A stretch of DNA of 55,162 nucleotides from JBGPHT01 sp041484525 (GTDB lineage: Bacteria; Acidobacteriota; Terriglobia; Bryobacterales; Bryobacteraceae): NCBI GenBank assembly GCA_041484525.1, contig JBGPHT010000035.1, positions 1-55,162 of the forward strand. The letters are read 5' to 3'. The position numbers and the translations under genes are program-made. Positions 7,189 to 15,802 of the stretch are shown one piece after another. The number at the start of each line of letters is the position of its first letter. Positions within the stretch are counted from its first letter, which is position 1. The notes under the pieces are model-generated. The model was not told the DNA's origin. It worked only from the letters and a program-made list of their open reading frames with translations, and ran no database searches.

Positions 7189-7599
7189 ATGACAGGCGTC
7201 GTTGCGGTGCTCTGTTGCCTCGCGATGGCGGCGTGCAATCAATCCGGGGACACCGGAGTGCCCGCCACGTCGTATCGTGTGGACAATATGCAGTTCAAGC
7301 CGGAAGGACCCCCGCAAACCATTCACGACGTTTCCGTCACTCCTGAATTCTTCGAAGCGGCGAACACCCGGCCCCTTCTCGGCCGTCTTTTCCTGGCGGA
7401 GGAATACCTGACCAACAGACAGCAGGAAGTCATTCTCAGCTATCCTTTTTGGAAACTGCGGCTCGGCGGGGATCCGCGCTGGCTGGGTAGTCCGCTGACC
7501 CTGGACGGCCAAAGCTACACCATTGTCGGAGTCATGCCACAGACATTCGCGATCCCTCCAGACGCCGACGTTTGGACCCCGGCGTCCAAAATCAACTAG
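7189..7599 (+). CDS. Stand-alone MacB-like periplasmic domain lipoprotein
   Basis: From ATG 7189 the product (136 residues) has a signal peptide ending in a lipobox-like LAMAAC. It is followed by a segment matching the first periplasmic core domain of MacB-type permeases (VTPEFFEAANTRPLLGRLF, then a SYPFWKLRLGGDP stretch and DGQSYTIVGVMP). No transmembrane or FtsX domain follows. It may be a surviving fragment of an ADOP permease whose membrane parts were lost, or a true lipoprotein that reuses the domain. The in-frame GTG at 7135 would add 18 residues ahead of the signal and is less likely. It lies upstream of dnaE in the same direction. Confidence 0.6.
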   Translation: MTGVVAVLCCLAMAACNQSGDTGVPATSYRVDNMQFKPEGPPQTIHDVSVTPEFFEAANTRPLLGRLFLAEEYLTNRQQEVILSYPFWKLRLGGDPRWLGSPLTLDGQSYTIVGVMPQTFAIPPDADVWTPASKIN

Positions 7600-7683
7600 C
7601 GGCGCTACAATAGAGATATCCTTAACGTCTCCCCCGAAAAGGCCGGAGTGTGTCCGGACCGAACCGAGGAGCAGATACCGACC

Positions 7684-10600
7684 ATGGCTTTTGTCCACCT
7701 GCACTGCCATACCGATTACTCGCTGCTGGATGGCGCTTGCGATATCGACCAGTTGATGAAACTCACGGTCGAGCAGAAGATGCCGGCCGTGGCGATGACC
7801 GATCACGGCAATCTGTTTGGCGCGGTGAAGTTTTACAACGCAGCCCGGGCGGCGGGGGTGCATCCGGTGATCGGGTGCGAAGTCTACGTCTCGCAGCAGG
7901 GCCACAAGACGCGTTCCGATACCGACCGCTATAACCACCTGGTGTTGCTGTGCGAATCGCAGGAGGGATACCGCAACCTGATCCGGTTGGTCTCGACCGG
8001 GTATCTCGACGGGTTTTATTACAAGCCGCGTATCGATCTCGACCTGCTGGCGCAGCACTCGAAGGGGCTCATCGGATTGTCGGCCTGTCTGCGCGGCCAT
8101 ATCGCGGAGACCATTCTGGCGGACAAGTACGAAGACGCGCGGCGGCTGGCGCACCAGTATTCCGACATCTTCGGCCGCAACAATTTCTTCCTGGAGGTGC
8201 AGGACCATCATCTGGAGCAGGACAAGCGGCTCACGCCCGAGCTGAACCGGATGTCGCAGGAGACCGGATTGCCGCTGGTGGCGACCAACGATTCCCACTA
8301 CCTCCGGCGGGATGACGCGCGGGCGCACGAAATCCTGATGTGCATCCAGACCGGGAAAAGCTTCAGCGACCCGAACCGCATGCGCTGGAATACGCCCGAC
8401 TTTTATTTGAAGTCGCGCGACGAAATGATGCTGCTGTTCGGGGAGCTGGAGGACGCGGTCGACCGCACGTGGGAGATTGCGCAGCGCTGCAATGTGCATC
8501 TGGAGAAGGTCAAGGAGCCGTTCCCGAAATTCGACGTGCCGCCGGAACACTCCACCGATACGTATTTCGAATACGTGGCGCGGATGGGCTTCGAGAAGCG
8601 GCGTCCGCGCCTGGAGGCGATGCGGGCGAAGGGGATGCTGAAGCACGACGTGGCTGAGTACGCGGAGCGGCTCGACCGCGAGATCCAGATGATTCAGACG
8701 ATGAAGTTCTCGGGCTACTTCCTGATTGTCTGGGACTTCATCCGGTACGCGAAGGACAACGGGATTCCGGTGGGGCCGGGGCGCGGGTCGGCGGCCGGCA
8801 GCCTGGTCGGGTACGCCATGCAGATCACCGATATCGACCCGTTGCAGTACGGGCTGCTGTTCGAGCGCTTCCTCAATCCGGAGCGCGTGAGCATGCCCGA
8901 TATCGACGTCGATTTCTGCATGAACCGGCGCGGCGAGGTGATTCAATACGTCACCCAGAAGTACGGCCGCGAGCAGGTGGCGCAGATCATCACATTCAAC
9001 ACGCTGGGTGCGCGCGCCGCCATTAAAGATGTAGGGCGCGCGCTCGAGGTACCGTTCGCCGACGTGGAGCGCCTGACCAAGCTGGTACCGGGCGTGTTGA
9101 ATATTTCGCTGCAGGAGGCGATGGACCAGGAGCCGGGATTCGGCGAAGCCGCGAAAAAGGACCCGCGTATCGACGACGTGCTGAAGGTGGCGCTGCGCCT
9201 GGAAGGGCTTTCGCGCAACTGCTCGGTGCACGCGGCGGGCGTGGTAATTTCGCCCCAACCGCTGAGGGAGTTAGTGCCGCTGTACAAGACGAACCGCGAC
9301 GAAATCGTGACGCAGTTCGACATGAACGGCCTGGACAAACTGGCGCTCCTGAAGATGGACTTTCTGGGACTGACCACGCTCACGCTCATCCAGGACGCGC
9401 TGCGTTTGATCCAGAAGCGGCACGGCGTGACGCTGGTGGAGGAGGACCTCCCGCTCGACGACAAAGAGACGTACGACATTTTCTGCAAGGGTTTCACCAG
9501 CGGCGTATTCCAGTTCGAATCGAGCGGCATGCGCGACATTCTGCGGCGCTACCAGCCGAGCCGCATCGAGGACCTGACGGCGCTGAACGCGCTCTACCGG
9601 CCGGGGCCGATCCAGGGCGGAATGATCGACGACTTCATCGAGCGCAAGTGGGGCCGGCGCGCGGTGCAGTACGATTTGCCGGAATTGAAAGAGCTGCTGG
9701 AAGAGACCTACGGCGTGATCGTCTACCAGGAGCAGGTGATGCAGATCTCGAACCGCCTGGCGGGGTACTCGCTGGGCGACGCCGATCTGCTGCGCCGCGC
9801 CATGGGCAAGAAGAACGCCGAGGATATGGCGCAGCAGCGGGAGCGCTTCGTCCAAGGGGCGGTGACGCGCGGGCTGCCGCAGAAAAAGATCGAGAAGATT
9901 TTCGACCTGATGGAGCAGTTCGCGGGGTACGGTTTCAACAAATCGCACTCGGCGGCCTACGCGTACCTGGCGTTCGTGACGGCGTATCTGAAGGCGCATT
10001 ATCCGATCGATTTTCTGGCGGCGCTGCTGACGTCGGAAACCGGGAACACGGCGAAGGTGGTGAAGTACATCAACGAATGCCGCGAGATGGGCATCAAGAT
10101 TCTGCCGCCCGACGTGGATGCGAGCGACTGGAGCTTCACGCCCGACGGGGAGGCGATCCGTTTCGGACTGGGCGCAATCAAGAACCTGGGGCAATCGGCG
10201 GTGGAAGCGATCCGCAAGGCGCGCGAGGAAGTGGGGCGATTCCGTTCGCTGCACCAGTTCTGCGAGAAGGTGGACATGGGCGCGGTGAACCGGCGGATGA
10301 TCGAGAGCCTGATCAAAGCGGGCGCGATGGACTCGCAGGAAGGGACGCGGTCGCAGCGGTTCGCCGCGCTGGAAGGCGCGATGGAGGCGGGGCAGCGCGC
10401 GTGGCGCGATCGCGAGAGCGGCCAGGTGGGGCTGTTCGGCGAAGTCATCGCGTCGGAAGAACCGCACTCGATGCCGCTGCCCAACGTACCGGACTGGACC
10501 GACAAGGAAAAGCTGGGGTTCGAAAAAGAGCTGCTGGGATTCTGGGTGACGGGCCATCCGCTCGACCGGTACGCCGCCAAGATTTCGGAGCTGGCGTCGC

Positions 10601-11139
10601 ACGATACGGCGGCGTTGGAGGGCCTGACGAAGAACACCGAAGTGAAGCTGTGCGGGGTGCTGACCGGGATCACGCGGAAGCGCAATAAGGAAGGCAAGCC
10701 TTGGGTGGCGATGACGATCGAGGACCGGAACGGCGCCGTGGAGTCGATGGTCTTCGCAACCAGCTATGAGCGCCTGGCCGACCAGATAGTGGAAGACCAG
10801 GCGGTGCTGGTGCGCGCGCTGGTGCTGCCGGAGGACAACGCGCCGCCGAAACTCTCGGTGCAGGACGTAGTGTCGCTCGACAACGCGCGCGTGGACTTGC
10901 CGGAGGTGATTTCGATCCGCGTGTGGCTGGGGAAGAACGGGACGGCGGACAAGGCGCAAGCGCTCGAGGAAGTCTTCCGCAAGAAGCCGGGTGAGACGGC
11001 AGTGCGGCTACGGCTGGAGGCGCCACGCGATTTCTCCGTGCTGCTGGATGTGCCGGCGAAGGTGCGGCGGGACCGGGAATTCCGGCGTGCGGTCGAGGCG
11101 ATCTGCGGAGCGGAATGCATCGAGCGAGTGTCGGGGTAG
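7684..11139 (+). CDS. dnaE: DNA polymerase III alpha subunit
   Basis: The replicative polymerase catalytic subunit, 1151 residues from ATG 7684, typical length for DnaE1. The PHP domain opens with HLHCHTDYSLLDG. The Pol III palm contains MPDIDVDF with catalytic D406 and D408, and the fingers include GFNKSHSAAYAYLAF. A tandem helix-hairpin-helix region and a C-terminal OB fold (VKLCGVLTGITRKRNKEGKPW) follow. ATG 7684 is preferred to the in-frame GTG at 7648 because homologues start directly at this MAFVHLHCHTDYS run and GAGGAG lies at 7666-7671. A TACAAT -10-like box is present at 7606. The gene is intact and has host-like codon use. Confidence 0.97.
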   Translation: MAFVHLHCHTDYSLLDGACDIDQLMKLTVEQKMPAVAMTDHGNLFGAVKFYNAARAAGVHPVIGCEVYVSQQGHKTRSDTDRYNHLVLLCESQEGYRNLIRLVSTGYLDGFYYKPRIDLDLLAQHSKGLIGLSACLRGHIAETILADKYEDARRLAHQYSDIFGRNNFFLEVQDHHLEQDKRLTPELNRMSQETGLPLVATNDSHYLRRDDARAHEILMCIQTGKSFSDPNRMRWNTPDFYLKSRDEMMLLFGELEDAVDRTWEIAQRCNVHLEKVKEPFPKFDVPPEHSTDTYFEYVARMGFEKRRPRLEAMRAKGMLKHDVAEYAERLDREIQMIQTMKFSGYFLIVWDFIRYAKDNGIPVGPGRGSAAGSLVGYAMQITDIDPLQYGLLFERFLNPERVSMPDIDVDFCMNRRGEVIQYVTQKYGREQVAQIITFNTLGARAAIKDVGRALEVPFADVERLTKLVPGVLNISLQEAMDQEPGFGEAAKKDPRIDDVLKVALRLEGLSRNCSVHAAGVVISPQPLRELVPLYKTNRDEIVTQFDMNGLDKLALLKMDFLGLTTLTLIQDALRLIQKRHGVTLVEEDLPLDDKETYDIFCKGFTSGVFQFESSGMRDILRRYQPSRIEDLTALNALYRPGPIQGGMIDDFIERKWGRRAVQYDLPELKELLEETYGVIVYQEQVMQISNRLAGYSLGDADLLRRAMGKKNAEDMAQQRERFVQGAVTRGLPQKKIEKIFDLMEQFAGYGFNKSHSAAYAYLAFVTAYLKAHYPIDFLAALLTSETGNTAKVVKYINECREMGIKILPPDVDASDWSFTPDGEAIRFGLGAIKNLGQSAVEAIRKAREEVGRFRSLHQFCEKVDMGAVNRRMIESLIKAGAMDSQEGTRSQRFAALEGAMEAGQRAWRDRESGQVGLFGEVIASEEPHSMPLPNVPDWTDKEKLGFEKELLGFWVTGHPLDRYAAKISELASHDTAALEGLTKNTEVKLCGVLTGITRKRNKEGKPWVAMTIEDRNGAVESMVFATSYERLADQIVEDQAVLVRALVLPEDNAPPKLSVQDVVSLDNARVDLPEVISIRVWLGKNGTADKAQALEEVFRKKPGETAVRLRLEAPRDFSVLLDVPAKVRRDREFRRAVEAICGAECIERVSG

Positions 11140-11155
11140 GGACGCGGTCCCAACG

Positions 11156-11184
11156 TTGATTTCGCTATTTTTTCACCCTAAAAT
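11156..11184 (+). promoter_or_regulatory. Promoter of the restriction-modification cassette
   Basis: TTGATT (11156-11161) and TAAAAT (11179-11184) are separated by 17 bp, a good sigma70-like promoter ending 32 bp before the methyltransferase ATG. It stands out as AT-rich between GC-rich dnaE and the cassette. Confidence 0.6.
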
Positions 11185-11215
11185 CTAGTGCTGAGATGCG
11201 TATCCGCCGATTAAC

Positions 11216-12532
11216 ATGCCGAGAACATTGACGAATTCGAAACCGAAGGCGGTGGACCTGTTCGCCGGAGCTGGCGGCATGAGTCTGGGGTTCGAGCAGG
11301 CGGGCTTCGATATCGCCGCGGCCGTGGAGTACGATCCGGTTCATTGCTCGACTCACGAATTCAATTTCCCGGAGTGTGCGGCCATATGCCGCAGTGTTGC
11401 CGATATTGATGCCGGCTACATCCGGCGGAACTCGCGCATAGGCACGGCCGAGGTCGATCTCGTATTCGGCGGCGCTCCCTGCCAGGGCTTCAGCATGATG
11501 GGAAAACGTGCGCTGGACGATCCTCGCAATTCCCTCGTGCACCACTTCGTCAGGCTGGTTGCCGGTCTGCGCGCAAAGCACTTCGTATTCGAGAATGTCC
11601 GTGGTCTAACGATTGGCGAACATCGTCGATTCCTGGAAGAGATCATTGCAACGTTCAAAGAAAACGGATACCGCGTTCTAGAAGACTATCAAGTACTGAA
11701 TGCGGCGCACTACGGCGTGCCCCAAGACCGGCAGCGGTTGTTCCTATTGGGTGCGAGAAAAGGTATGCCGCTACCGGCATATCCGGCGCCGACTCACCAG
11801 CCGCAGCGCAGCGGTACGCGGAAGACTGACAACCTCTTTCTTCTACCGACGCCGACCGTCTGGGATGCTTTGCGCGATCTGCCGGAAGCTGACGACTACG
11901 AAGAGCTGCTCGAAAGAGATTGGGTGCACGCCCAGTTCGAGCCGCCTACCGCTTATGCAGGGCTCTTCCGGGACGACCGCAACGATCCTTGTAACTTCGC
12001 AGCGTCACGGCTATTCGACCCCAGCCTGCTGACTTCGAGCATGCGGACCGTCCATACCGGTCTTTCGAAAAAACGTTTCGCCGCAACTGCGCAGGGGGAC
12101 ACGGAACCGGTGAGCCATTTCCTAAAACTCGACCCGTTGGGGATCTGCAATACGATTCGAGCAGGCACGGCCAGCGATCATGGTGCGTTCACTTCGCCAC
12201 GGCCGATTCATCCCTATTCCCCACGGTGCATCACCGTACGGGAAGCCGCACGTCTGCATTCGTATCCAGACTGGTTTCGCCTTCACGTAACGAAGTGGCA
12301 CGGCTTCCGGCAAATCGGGAATTCGGTTCCGCCTCTGCTCGCCCGGGCAGTTGCCGCGGAAATCCGAAAGGCGATGGGAGTCTCCCCGCGCAAGCCGGAC
12401 GGCGCGGTCAATGTCGGGGACCCACAGTTGCTGACGCTCGATATGTCCCAGGCAGCCGCTCGCTACGGCGTGCCCGCAAATGTGATTCCGGCTCGCACGC
12501 GACCGGCCACCGGAGCCCGCATCGATGGCTGA
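11216..12532 (+). CDS. DNA (cytosine-5-)-methyltransferase
   Basis: A 438-residue type II modification enzyme. Motif I is DLFAGAGGMSLGFEQAGF (AdoMet binding), motif IV GGAPCQGFS carries catalytic C89, motif VI is FENVRG, motif VIII is in the GVPQDRQRLFLLGAR stretch, and motifs IX-X are TVREAARLHSYPD and QIGNSVPP. The variable target-recognition region lies around residues 215-310; specificity cannot be read from sequence. It overlaps the endonuclease gene by 8 bp and shares a promoter at 11156-11184. The partner Vsr gene on the opposite strand fits a C5 methyltransferase, whose deaminated product is T:G. A C-terminal extension of about 50 residues follows motif X. Confidence 0.95.
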   Translation: MPRTLTNSKPKAVDLFAGAGGMSLGFEQAGFDIAAAVEYDPVHCSTHEFNFPECAAICRSVADIDAGYIRRNSRIGTAEVDLVFGGAPCQGFSMMGKRALDDPRNSLVHHFVRLVAGLRAKHFVFENVRGLTIGEHRRFLEEIIATFKENGYRVLEDYQVLNAAHYGVPQDRQRLFLLGARKGMPLPAYPAPTHQPQRSGTRKTDNLFLLPTPTVWDALRDLPEADDYEELLERDWVHAQFEPPTAYAGLFRDDRNDPCNFAASRLFDPSLLTSSMRTVHTGLSKKRFAATAQGDTEPVSHFLKLDPLGICNTIRAGTASDHGAFTSPRPIHPYSPRCITVREAARLHSYPDWFRLHVTKWHGFRQIGNSVPPLLARAVAAEIRKAMGVSPRKPDGAVNVGDPQLLTLDMSQAAARYGVPANVIPARTRPATGARIDG

Positions 12533-13334
12533 GCGGAAATCCTCCGGTACCCGCGGAAATCGATACTCCGCGATCGTCGGAGCGATCTTCAGGCGTCATT
12601 ACCTCCGCGGCAAGACCGAATTCGAATTCTCGCGTGAAGAGTTCGCAAAGACGGCGAAGTCACTGGGGATCGCGCTTCCCAAGAATCTGGGCGATGCCAT
12701 CTATTCATTCCGATTTCGGGTACCTCTGCCTCGGGAAGTTCTATCCACGGCTCCGGCGGGTATGGAGTGGTGCATCGACTTGGCGGGCAGAGGGCGTTAT
12801 CGGTTTCGCCTGGGGACACCAAGCGCCATACTTCCGCGAACCGGCATACTCGCCATCAAGATTCCGGACGCGACGCCCGAGATCATCGCGGCATACGCCA
12901 TGACGGATGAGCAGGCGGTCCTCGCAAAGGTGCGGTACAACCGCCCGATCGATATCTTCCTCGGAATCGCGAGCTACTCGCTGCAGAATCACCTTCGGAC
13001 AACCGTGCAGGGCATCGGACAAATAGAAATCGACGAGGTCTATGTGGGAGTGAATCGAAACGGGGAACAGTTCGTTATTCCCGTCCAAGCCAAAGGCGGC
13101 ACGGATCGGCTCGGAGGAACCCAGACCCGTCAGGACGTTGCCTGCTGTCTCGAGAAGTTCCCGCGGCTTACCTGCCGCCCGGTGTCCGCGCAGTTCATGA
13201 GAGACGACACGATCGCTCTGTTCGAATTGACGCTCGAAGGCGAGCAAGTCAAGGTCGTGGACGAAAAGCATTACCGCCTCGTGCCGTCGGACGAAATTGG
13301 CGATGAAGATCTTCGACGGTACGGTAGCCGCTAA
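12525..13334 (+). CDS. Type II restriction endonuclease
   Basis: A 269-residue protein overlapping the methyltransferase stop by 8 bp, the classical position for a cognate endonuclease. A PD-(D/E)XK-like core is visible around residues 165-195: IEIDEVYVGVN followed by VIPVQAKGG, with K190 in a QxK motif. These residues would bind Mg2+ and cut DNA at the site protected by the neighbouring methyltransferase. The N-terminal half has no domain I recognise. It probably depends on the upstream promoter and on translational coupling. The recognition site is unknown. The endonuclease role is inferred from motif and context. Confidence 0.8.
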   Translation: MAERKSSGTRGNRYSAIVGAIFRRHYLRGKTEFEFSREEFAKTAKSLGIALPKNLGDAIYSFRFRVPLPREVLSTAPAGMEWCIDLAGRGRYRFRLGTPSAILPRTGILAIKIPDATPEIIAAYAMTDEQAVLAKVRYNRPIDIFLGIASYSLQNHLRTTVQGIGQIEIDEVYVGVNRNGEQFVIPVQAKGGTDRLGGTQTRQDVACCLEKFPRLTCRPVSAQFMRDDTIALFELTLEGEQVKVVDEKHYRLVPSDEIGDEDLRRYGSR

Positions 13335-13352
13335 TCCGCAACGCTGTTCGAC

Positions 13353-13766
13353 TCAATCCAGGAAATTGAATACGCGACGAAGCGCGCGCTGCCGCTTGGC
13401 TTCGCTGCGTAGACTGCAAGCCCACACGATGAGGACGCTCCACCCCGCGCGTCTTAGCTTTCGCACGTTCCGGCAATCGCGGCGCTTGTTCTGTTCCAGT
13501 TTCGGCATCCAATACTTCAAGTTGCTTTTCGGCGCCTGACCCTGATTGCACCGTTGATGCCAGTGCCAGAAGCACCCGTGTACGAATATCACTTTCTTGC
13601 GGGACGGAAAAACAAGATCCGGCGAGCCTGGAAGTCCTGCCACATGCAGCCGGTAGCGGTAACCAGCGGCGTGCAAACTCGTTCTTAAGAGCCGTTCGGG
13701 TTGCGTATCCTTGCCCCGCACATTGGACATCAGAGCGCTTCTCCGCTCAGGTGAAAGGCGATCCAC
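13353..13766 (-). CDS. vsr: Very short patch repair endonuclease Vsr
   Basis: A T:G mismatch endonuclease that nicks next to a T created by 5-methylcytosine deamination. The product (137 residues from GTG 13766) begins VDRLSPERRSALMSNVRGKD, the family start, and contains SPDLVFPSRKKVIFVHGCFW with the active-site Asp and the HGCFWHWHQRC metal-binding run. A longer in-frame start at 13955 would add about 63 residues lacking family similarity and would cross the next gene's start, so it is rejected. It converges on the endonuclease gene with an 18-bp gap, completing a methylase/endonuclease/Vsr cassette. Confidence 0.93.
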   Translation of the reverse strand: MDRLSPERRSALMSNVRGKDTQPERLLRTSLHAAGYRYRLHVAGLPGSPDLVFPSRKKVIFVHGCFWHWHQRCNQGQAPKSNLKYWMPKLEQNKRRDCRNVRKLRRAGWSVLIVWACSLRSEAKRQRALRRVFNFLD

Positions 13767-13860
13767 GCTTAGATGGTAATCGTGGCGGCAAGAGGACGAC
13801 AAGTGGAAGCCTGATCCGCCATTCCCCACTCCCCGAATGCGCGATAATGAGGTCCCACAT

Positions 13861-15522
13861 ATGCCAGCAAGTGACGGAGATGCCCTGCGTCTGCGCCTCG
13901 AGTGGATCGCGGCCGTGGCCCTCAACCTCATCGCGGCACTGCGGGTAGTCTCCACTTATCCCGTCTTCAGCCAGACGTGGGACGAGCCGTCCTCCGTTTC
14001 CTGCGGTATGGAGTGGCTGGATCGAGGCACCTATTTGCGCGATCCGAAACATCCGCCGCTGGGACGCGTCGCCACGGCGCTTGCACTCTACTGGCGAGGG
14101 GCCAGGAGCACCGCCGCCGTCAATCAGCTCGAGGACGGAAACGCGCTGCTCGGGTGGCACGGGCAATACCGGACGAACCTGGCGCTGGCAAGACTCGGTG
14201 TTCTGCCGTTCTTTCTTTTTGCGTGCATCGTGGTGTGGCGCTGGACTCGATGGGCCATCGGGCCTGCCGCCGGGTTGATGGCCCTCGCGCTCTTCAGTTT
14301 TCTGCCGCCGGTGCTCGGGCATGCGGGCATGGCGATGACCGACATCGTATTGACGGCGACCCTGCCGGCAGCCCTCTTCAGCTTCAGCCTGTGGGTCGAG
14401 GATCCTTCGCCGCGGCGTTCTCTGTGGCTCGGCACAACGGCGGGGCTGGCACTGATTTCGAAGCTGACGGCGCTGGCGTTTCTGCCGGTCTGCGGCCTCC
14501 CCATTCTGCTCGGCTTCTTGAGAGTCGCGCCATTCCGCCATCGGCTGCGGGGACTGGCGCTGGCAGGTCTCGCGACGGCGTTTGTGATCGCAGCCGGATA
14601 CCGGTTCGTTGCGGTACCCATCAGCCTGCGTGGCGGTGAGAGCCATCCGCTGCTCGACCAGATGCCGGTGAGCAGTTCGCCGGCGCGTGCGATGGTGCGG
14701 CCCCTGATCGAGACGCCGCTGCCCGCCGGTTCGTTCTTTCGTGGCGCGATCGCGCTGTGGATGCATGACCAGGACGAAGGCCATCTCAACTCCTTCCTGG
14801 GGAAGCGGAGCCGCAGCGGCTGGTGGTATTACTACGCAGTGGCGTTAGCGGCGAAGACGCCCTCCGCGTTTCTGCTGCTGGCCGCGGCAGGATTCGCCTT
14901 TGCGATCCGGCAGCGCAAGCCGGATCTTCGATGGCGCGCGTGGACGCCGGTCTGGCCCATCGCGGGAATTCTCGCGGCTGGACTGTTGAGCCACTCCAAC
15001 ATCGGCATCCGGCACGTGCTTCCGATCTACGCGATGCTGGCCGCCATCGCAGGGGCGGGAGCGGCCGGGCTATATCGCGCCTCACGGGTTTCGGCGGCGC
15101 TCTGCGCGTTGCTCCTGCTCTGGTACGGCGTAGCCTCGGCGCGAGCGCACCCCGACTACCTCACATACTTCAATGAATTTGCGGACGGCTCGGAGGGCCG
15201 TTTCGGCCTGGACTCGGACCTCGATTGGGGCCAGGACCTGACGCGTCTCTCCCAAGCCTGCGCGCGGCGGCACGTCGATTCGCTGGCGATCGCATACTAC
15301 GGCTCGGCCGATCTCGACCGCATGGGCCTCCCGCCGTGGCATCCGCTTACCGGCGGCGAGCGGCCCACCGGCTGGGTGGCGGTCAGCATCTTCCTTCTCA
15401 AGCTGGGAACCCCTGGACAGCCGGACGCATTTTCCTGGCTGGAGCGTTTTCCGCCGGTCGAGCGGGTGGGAAAATCGATCCGGTTGTACTACCTGCCCAG
15501 CGGCCAAACGTCAGACCGCTGA
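13861..15522 (+). CDS. PMT/ArnT-type membrane glycosyltransferase (GT39/GT83 fold)
   Basis: A 553-residue polytopic membrane enzyme using a lipid-linked sugar donor. The first extracytoplasmic loop carries the family signature QTWDEPSS with the acidic pair, followed by RDPKHPPLGR. About ten or more hydrophobic helices follow, then a soluble C-terminal segment. ATG 13861 is chosen over 13837 because GAGG (13849-13852) is 8 bp upstream. Acceptor (protein, lipid A or secreted polysaccharide) cannot be told from sequence. It is followed 4 bp later by the PAP2 region, and a lipid phosphatase would fit recycling of the polyprenyl carrier. That link is inference. Confidence 0.8.
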   Translation: MPASDGDALRLRLEWIAAVALNLIAALRVVSTYPVFSQTWDEPSSVSCGMEWLDRGTYLRDPKHPPLGRVATALALYWRGARSTAAVNQLEDGNALLGWHGQYRTNLALARLGVLPFFLFACIVVWRWTRWAIGPAAGLMALALFSFLPPVLGHAGMAMTDIVLTATLPAALFSFSLWVEDPSPRRSLWLGTTAGLALISKLTALAFLPVCGLPILLGFLRVAPFRHRLRGLALAGLATAFVIAAGYRFVAVPISLRGGESHPLLDQMPVSSSPARAMVRPLIETPLPAGSFFRGAIALWMHDQDEGHLNSFLGKRSRSGWWYYYAVALAAKTPSAFLLLAAAGFAFAIRQRKPDLRWRAWTPVWPIAGILAAGLLSHSNIGIRHVLPIYAMLAAIAGAGAAGLYRASRVSAALCALLLLWYGVASARAHPDYLTYFNEFADGSEGRFGLDSDLDWGQDLTRLSQACARRHVDSLAIAYYGSADLDRMGLPPWHPLTGGERPTGWVAVSIFLLKLGTPGQPDAFSWLERFPPVERVGKSIRLYYLPSGQTSDR

Positions 15523-15526
15523 GAAC

Positions 15527-15790
15527 ATGCGCGCGGCCGAGTGGATCCAACTCCTCGTCTTTTCGTACTTCATAGTGCTGGCCTGGATGCGCGTGCTGCC
15601 GGGCAACCGCCGGGCGAGGGTGACTGCGCTCGGAGCGGCGGGTCTCGGCGCGACTCTGGCCGGAGCCTGGATCGTGCCGCGGCTCGTCCCGCCGCTCGCG
15701 GCATCGGTAGTACGGGACTGGCTGCCGGCGGCTCTTGTCCTGCTGGTCTACCGGCAGGCGGGGGAATTCTTCACGCGCGTCGATGACTGA
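15527..15790 (+). CDS. N-terminal membrane part of a PAP2 gene, ended by in-frame TGA
   Basis: An 87-residue hydrophobic product with two or three predicted helices (LLVFSYFIVLAWMRVL, a Gly/Ala-rich segment and LPAALVLLVY). Its TGA (15788-15790) is followed in the same frame by codons for IQARLLRLDERIAAPLL, which lead straight into the PAP2 domain. The two pieces therefore look like one 277-codon gene interrupted by a nonsense codon. It starts 4 bp after the glycosyltransferase stop, so it belongs to the same transcript. It could be a sequencing error, a recent pseudogene, or two genuine ORFs. Confidence 0.6.
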   Translation: MRAAEWIQLLVFSYFIVLAWMRVLPGNRRARVTALGAAGLGATLAGAWIVPRLVPPLAASVVRDWLPAALVLLVYRQAGEFFTRVDD

Positions 15791-15802
15791 ATTCAGGCGC
15801 GC

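Noticed and set aside
7039..10959. Long minus-strand frames (739 and 562 codons) opposite dnaE
   Set aside because: dnaE is unmistakable on the plus strand; the antisense products show no domain and are rich in His, Arg and Val from codon complementarity.
13767..13955. Longer N-terminus for Vsr (start at 13955)
   Set aside because: Extra residues lack similarity to the family and cross the start of the divergent glycosyltransferase; GTG 13766 gives the family-type start.
15788..15790. TGA read as selenocysteine in the PAP2 gene
   Set aside because: PAP2 phosphatases have no such residue at this place and no SECIS-like hairpin is visible after the codon.
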